Assembly (NCBI GenBank): GCA_027577415.1
Contig: JANBQS010000465.1
Span: 1-17,319 of the forward strand
From: Coemansia sp. RSA 922
Taxonomy: Eukaryota > Kickxellomycota > Kickxellomycetes > Kickxellales > Kickxellaceae
Length of the DNA: 17,319 bases
Direction: 5' to 3'
Shown: in pieces, positions 15,925-17,319 of the stretch
How positions within the stretch are numbered: the first letter of the stretch is position 1
Layout of the letters: every line of letters starts with the position of its first letter
Notes under the pieces: model-generated
What the model was told of the DNA's origin: nothing
Databases searched by the model: none
Seen by the model: the letters and a program-made list of their open reading frames with translations, nothing else
Made by a program: the position numbers and the translations under genes

Positions 15925-16407
15925 TTACATTTCAAAGCTTACGTTTTGTACGCTAATGTAGCACAGGGCGCCCTGCGCGTCCTTGATGCTGCCTCGCAAA
16001 AAGCCAATGGACCGTGTCACGCGCAAGCACTCTATTTCGATCGTGACTGTGGCTCCATGTGGCACAGCAGCGAGGTAGTTGGTGGTCAGGTCTGTTGAGA
16101 CAATGTTGCGTGCTCCGGCAGCGACAACGGCAGTGGCTATTTTGCCAGCGGCATTGCAGAGCGTAAAGACGCAGCCGCCGTGGATGGTGCCCCAGGCATT
16201 GCAGTCTTCAGGCTCAACTGTAAAGGAGAAAGCAACACTGGCGCTGGTGATGCGGTCACCTTTGCTGGCAGTAGGAGTGATAGAGACGAGATGTAGGCGA
16301 GAGACTGGCGGCGTAGTGAGACGGACGTTGGCAGCAAGAATGGTCTGGTGGTAAGCATGAGCACGCTGGACAAGCTCTTCAGAGGAGACTAGCGACGTCA
16401 AAGACAT
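15925..16407 (-). CDS. Hotdog-fold thioesterase (PaaI/ACOT13-like), 160 residues
   Basis: The ATG at 16407 starts MSLTSLVSSEEL; four more codons to 16419 begin with TTG and are leader. The family signature is CNAWGTIHGG (69-78), then a long central helix (CVFTLCNAAGKIATAVV), then strands STDLTTNYLAA and VTIEIECLRV. In ACOT13/PaaI proteins the Asn and HGG bind the thioester and an Asp at position HGG+9 is the catalytic acid; here that residue is N85. So this protein keeps N70 and H76-G78 but lacks the Asp. Hydrolysis of acyl-CoA is the family function; activity as a homo-oligomer is doubtful. The minus-strand AATAAA (15912-15917) is 8-13 bases past the stop, and the convergent tRNA gene is 33 bases away. 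First of three tandem hotdog genes. Confidence 0.8.
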   Translation of the reverse strand: MSLTSLVSSEELVQRAHAYHQTILAANVRLTTPPVSRLHLVSITPTASKGDRITSASVAFSFTVEPEDCNAWGTIHGGCVFTLCNAAGKIATAVVAAGARNIVSTDLTTNYLAAVPHGATVTIEIECLRVTRSIGFLRGSIKDAQGALCYISVQNVSFEM

Positions 16408-16532
16408 GGTCGAGTACAATAAAAAAAAATAAATGAAATTCGAAAAAAGTTAGAAAAAAAGGAACACAAAGGACCTGTTTTATTAAACAAAAATAAAATA
16501 AAAGCACATGCACGGAAAAAAACTGGGTCTAA

Positions 16533-17003
16533 TTACATCTTTGGCTGCGTATCGACAAGCCCCGCCTTGAAGAATTTTGTGTGACTGCCAACGCCGTAAA
16601 CAAGAGCGCGATCAGCCTTATCTCGAAAGATGGCGGTAGCGTGTGGCTGCTTCGTGTGGGGACTAGAAAGCTTGCAGAATATCTCGATGCTGGTCCCTGG
16701 ACTGATGGGACTGAGGCCCTGGACGCTGATAGACGTCGACACGCTCTTTGCAGCTGGCTGAATTGAGCCGATCAGCATAGCAGTAGTATTGTCTGTGACA
16801 GTGGCTAGCCAGCCCTCGTCAATGCAGCCAGTTTCAGGCGAAATGCAGTCGTCGGTGACTAGCCACTCGGCGATAAACTCGCTGTCAGCTACACTGGCCC
16901 AAGTGACTTGCGGCCGAATGTCCATGCCATAGTACAAGTACGAGCCAATGTGCGCATAGGCCTTATTGATGAGCTGAACAAACTTGGCATCGGCGTCGTC
17001 CAT
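16533..17003 (-). CDS. Hotdog-fold thioesterase-like protein, 156 residues
   Basis: I take the ATG at 17003 (MDDADAKFVQL) as the start. The frame is open to an ATG at 17069, but that stretch (CTCTCTCT-type DNA on the minus strand) is a typical pyrimidine-rich 5' leader. The core reads GCIDEGWLATVTDNTTAMLIG (59-79), then strands (KSVSTSISVQGLSPI, TSIEIFCKL) and HATAIFRD, VYGVGSHTKFF. Compared with the neighbouring 160-residue protein the HGG is D62-E63-G64 and the Asn is lost, but the Asp at the +9 position (D71) is present. The two products thus keep opposite halves of the usual active site. Second of three tandem genes; the 3' partial neighbour at 17125 is its closest relative. Confidence 0.75.
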   Translation of the reverse strand: MDDADAKFVQLINKAYAHIGSYLYYGMDIRPQVTWASVADSEFIAEWLVTDDCISPETGCIDEGWLATVTDNTTAMLIGSIQPAAKSVSTSISVQGLSPISPGTSIEIFCKLSSPHTKQPHATAIFRDKADRALVYGVGSHTKFFKAGLVDTQPKM

Positions 17004-17124
17004 ATTAACAAAGAAAATTAGTGTAATAAAAGTGTTTGGGAGAGAAAGAGAGAGAGAAAAGATAGCCAAGACTCGACTGGCAGTTTAGGCGGAAACTCGG
17101 GAAATTGAAACCCCCGTGTTTTCT

Positions 17125-17319
17125 TCATAGCTTGCTGCTGACGGGATGGTGCTGGTATCCAAGCACGTCTTTAGCATGCTTTGTCTGGCTAGCGACGGCG
17201 TACACAGTGCGCGTATTCGAGTCTTGGAATACAACCGTAGCATGTGGTTTATCCAGGGCTGCATTAGTTACGCGGCACACAATGTCGATTAGAGTGCCAG
17301 GACAGATGGGTGCTAGGGC
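17125..17319 (-). CDS. Third hotdog-fold thioesterase-like gene (5' part outside window)
   Basis: On the minus strand 64 residues are open from the window edge to a TGA at 17125-17127. The fragment has APICPGTLIDIVCRV, then HATVVFQD, then VYAVASQTKHAK. These match SPISPGTSIEIFCKL, HATAIFRD and VYGVGSHTKFF in the 156-residue neighbour in the same order and spacing, so it is a tandem duplicate. Active-site residues would lie outside the window. The frame is intact in the visible part. Confidence 0.8.
   Translation of the reverse strand, partial: ALAPICPGTLIDIVCRVTNAALDKPHATVVFQDSNTRTVYAVASQTKHAKDVLGYQHHPVSSKL

Noticed and set aside
17004..17069. Hydrophobic 22-residue N-terminal extension of the second hotdog protein
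   Set aside because: Comes from a CT-rich leader typical of a 5' untranslated region; the ATG at 17003 fits the family start better.
1..17319. Transposon, LTR, CRISPR or prokaryotic features
   Set aside because: No transposase, reverse transcriptase, terminal repeats with target duplications or spacer arrays were seen; the related upstream blocks precede genes and lack element ends.

Overview
The window is nuclear DNA from a fungus, most likely an early-diverging lineage; I favour Zoopagomycota/Kickxellomycotina such as Coemansia, at moderate confidence and from gene content only. The evidence is eukaryotic proteins (a Pfs2/WDR33 polyadenylation factor, an SMG1-type PI3K-like kinase, F-box/LRR proteins), intronless genes with TATA boxes followed by pyrimidine-rich leaders, a nuclear tRNA with a Pol III T-run, and compact spacing. 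Gene composition is mosaic. The housekeeping-like genes (Pfs2, SMG1, hotdog proteins) are fairly GC-rich, while the small-gene clusters and one LRR gene are AT-rich.

Layout: 1-1146 (+) is the 3' part of a Pfs2/WDR33-like WD40 gene. 1150-3921 (+) is an AT-rich block with two small genes of equal length (131 codons) behind clearly related promoters; the first is broken by an in-frame TAG. 4102-8544 (-) is one long SMG1-like kinase gene, convergent with the second small gene. 8772-9752 (-) encodes a secreted protein with Gly/Pro and Gly/Asn repeats. 9753-10684 is a long AT-rich upstream region. 10685-11509 (-) is an F-box/LRR gene and 12056-13717 (+) a divergent, larger F-box-like/LRR gene. 14283-14612 and 15014-15433 (+) are two more small genes with a second type of shared promoter block. 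15819-15891 is tRNA-Ala(CGC). 15925-17319 (-) is a tandem array of three hotdog-fold thioesterase-like genes, the last cut by the window edge.

The most interesting structure is the set of four small, soluble, intronless genes. They are very different in sequence but two promoter pairs are conserved in motif order and spacing. The predicted strand/helix order resembles a thioredoxin fold without the CxxC active site. I read them as a fast-evolving, redox-inactive thioredoxin-like family; this is inference and needs structure prediction. A second notable point is the hotdog pair, in which the putative catalytic residues are lost in a complementary way, suggesting a shared (heteromeric) active site. 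A third is a tRNA-Ala whose T-loop carries the A54/A60 pattern typical of eukaryotic initiator tRNA.
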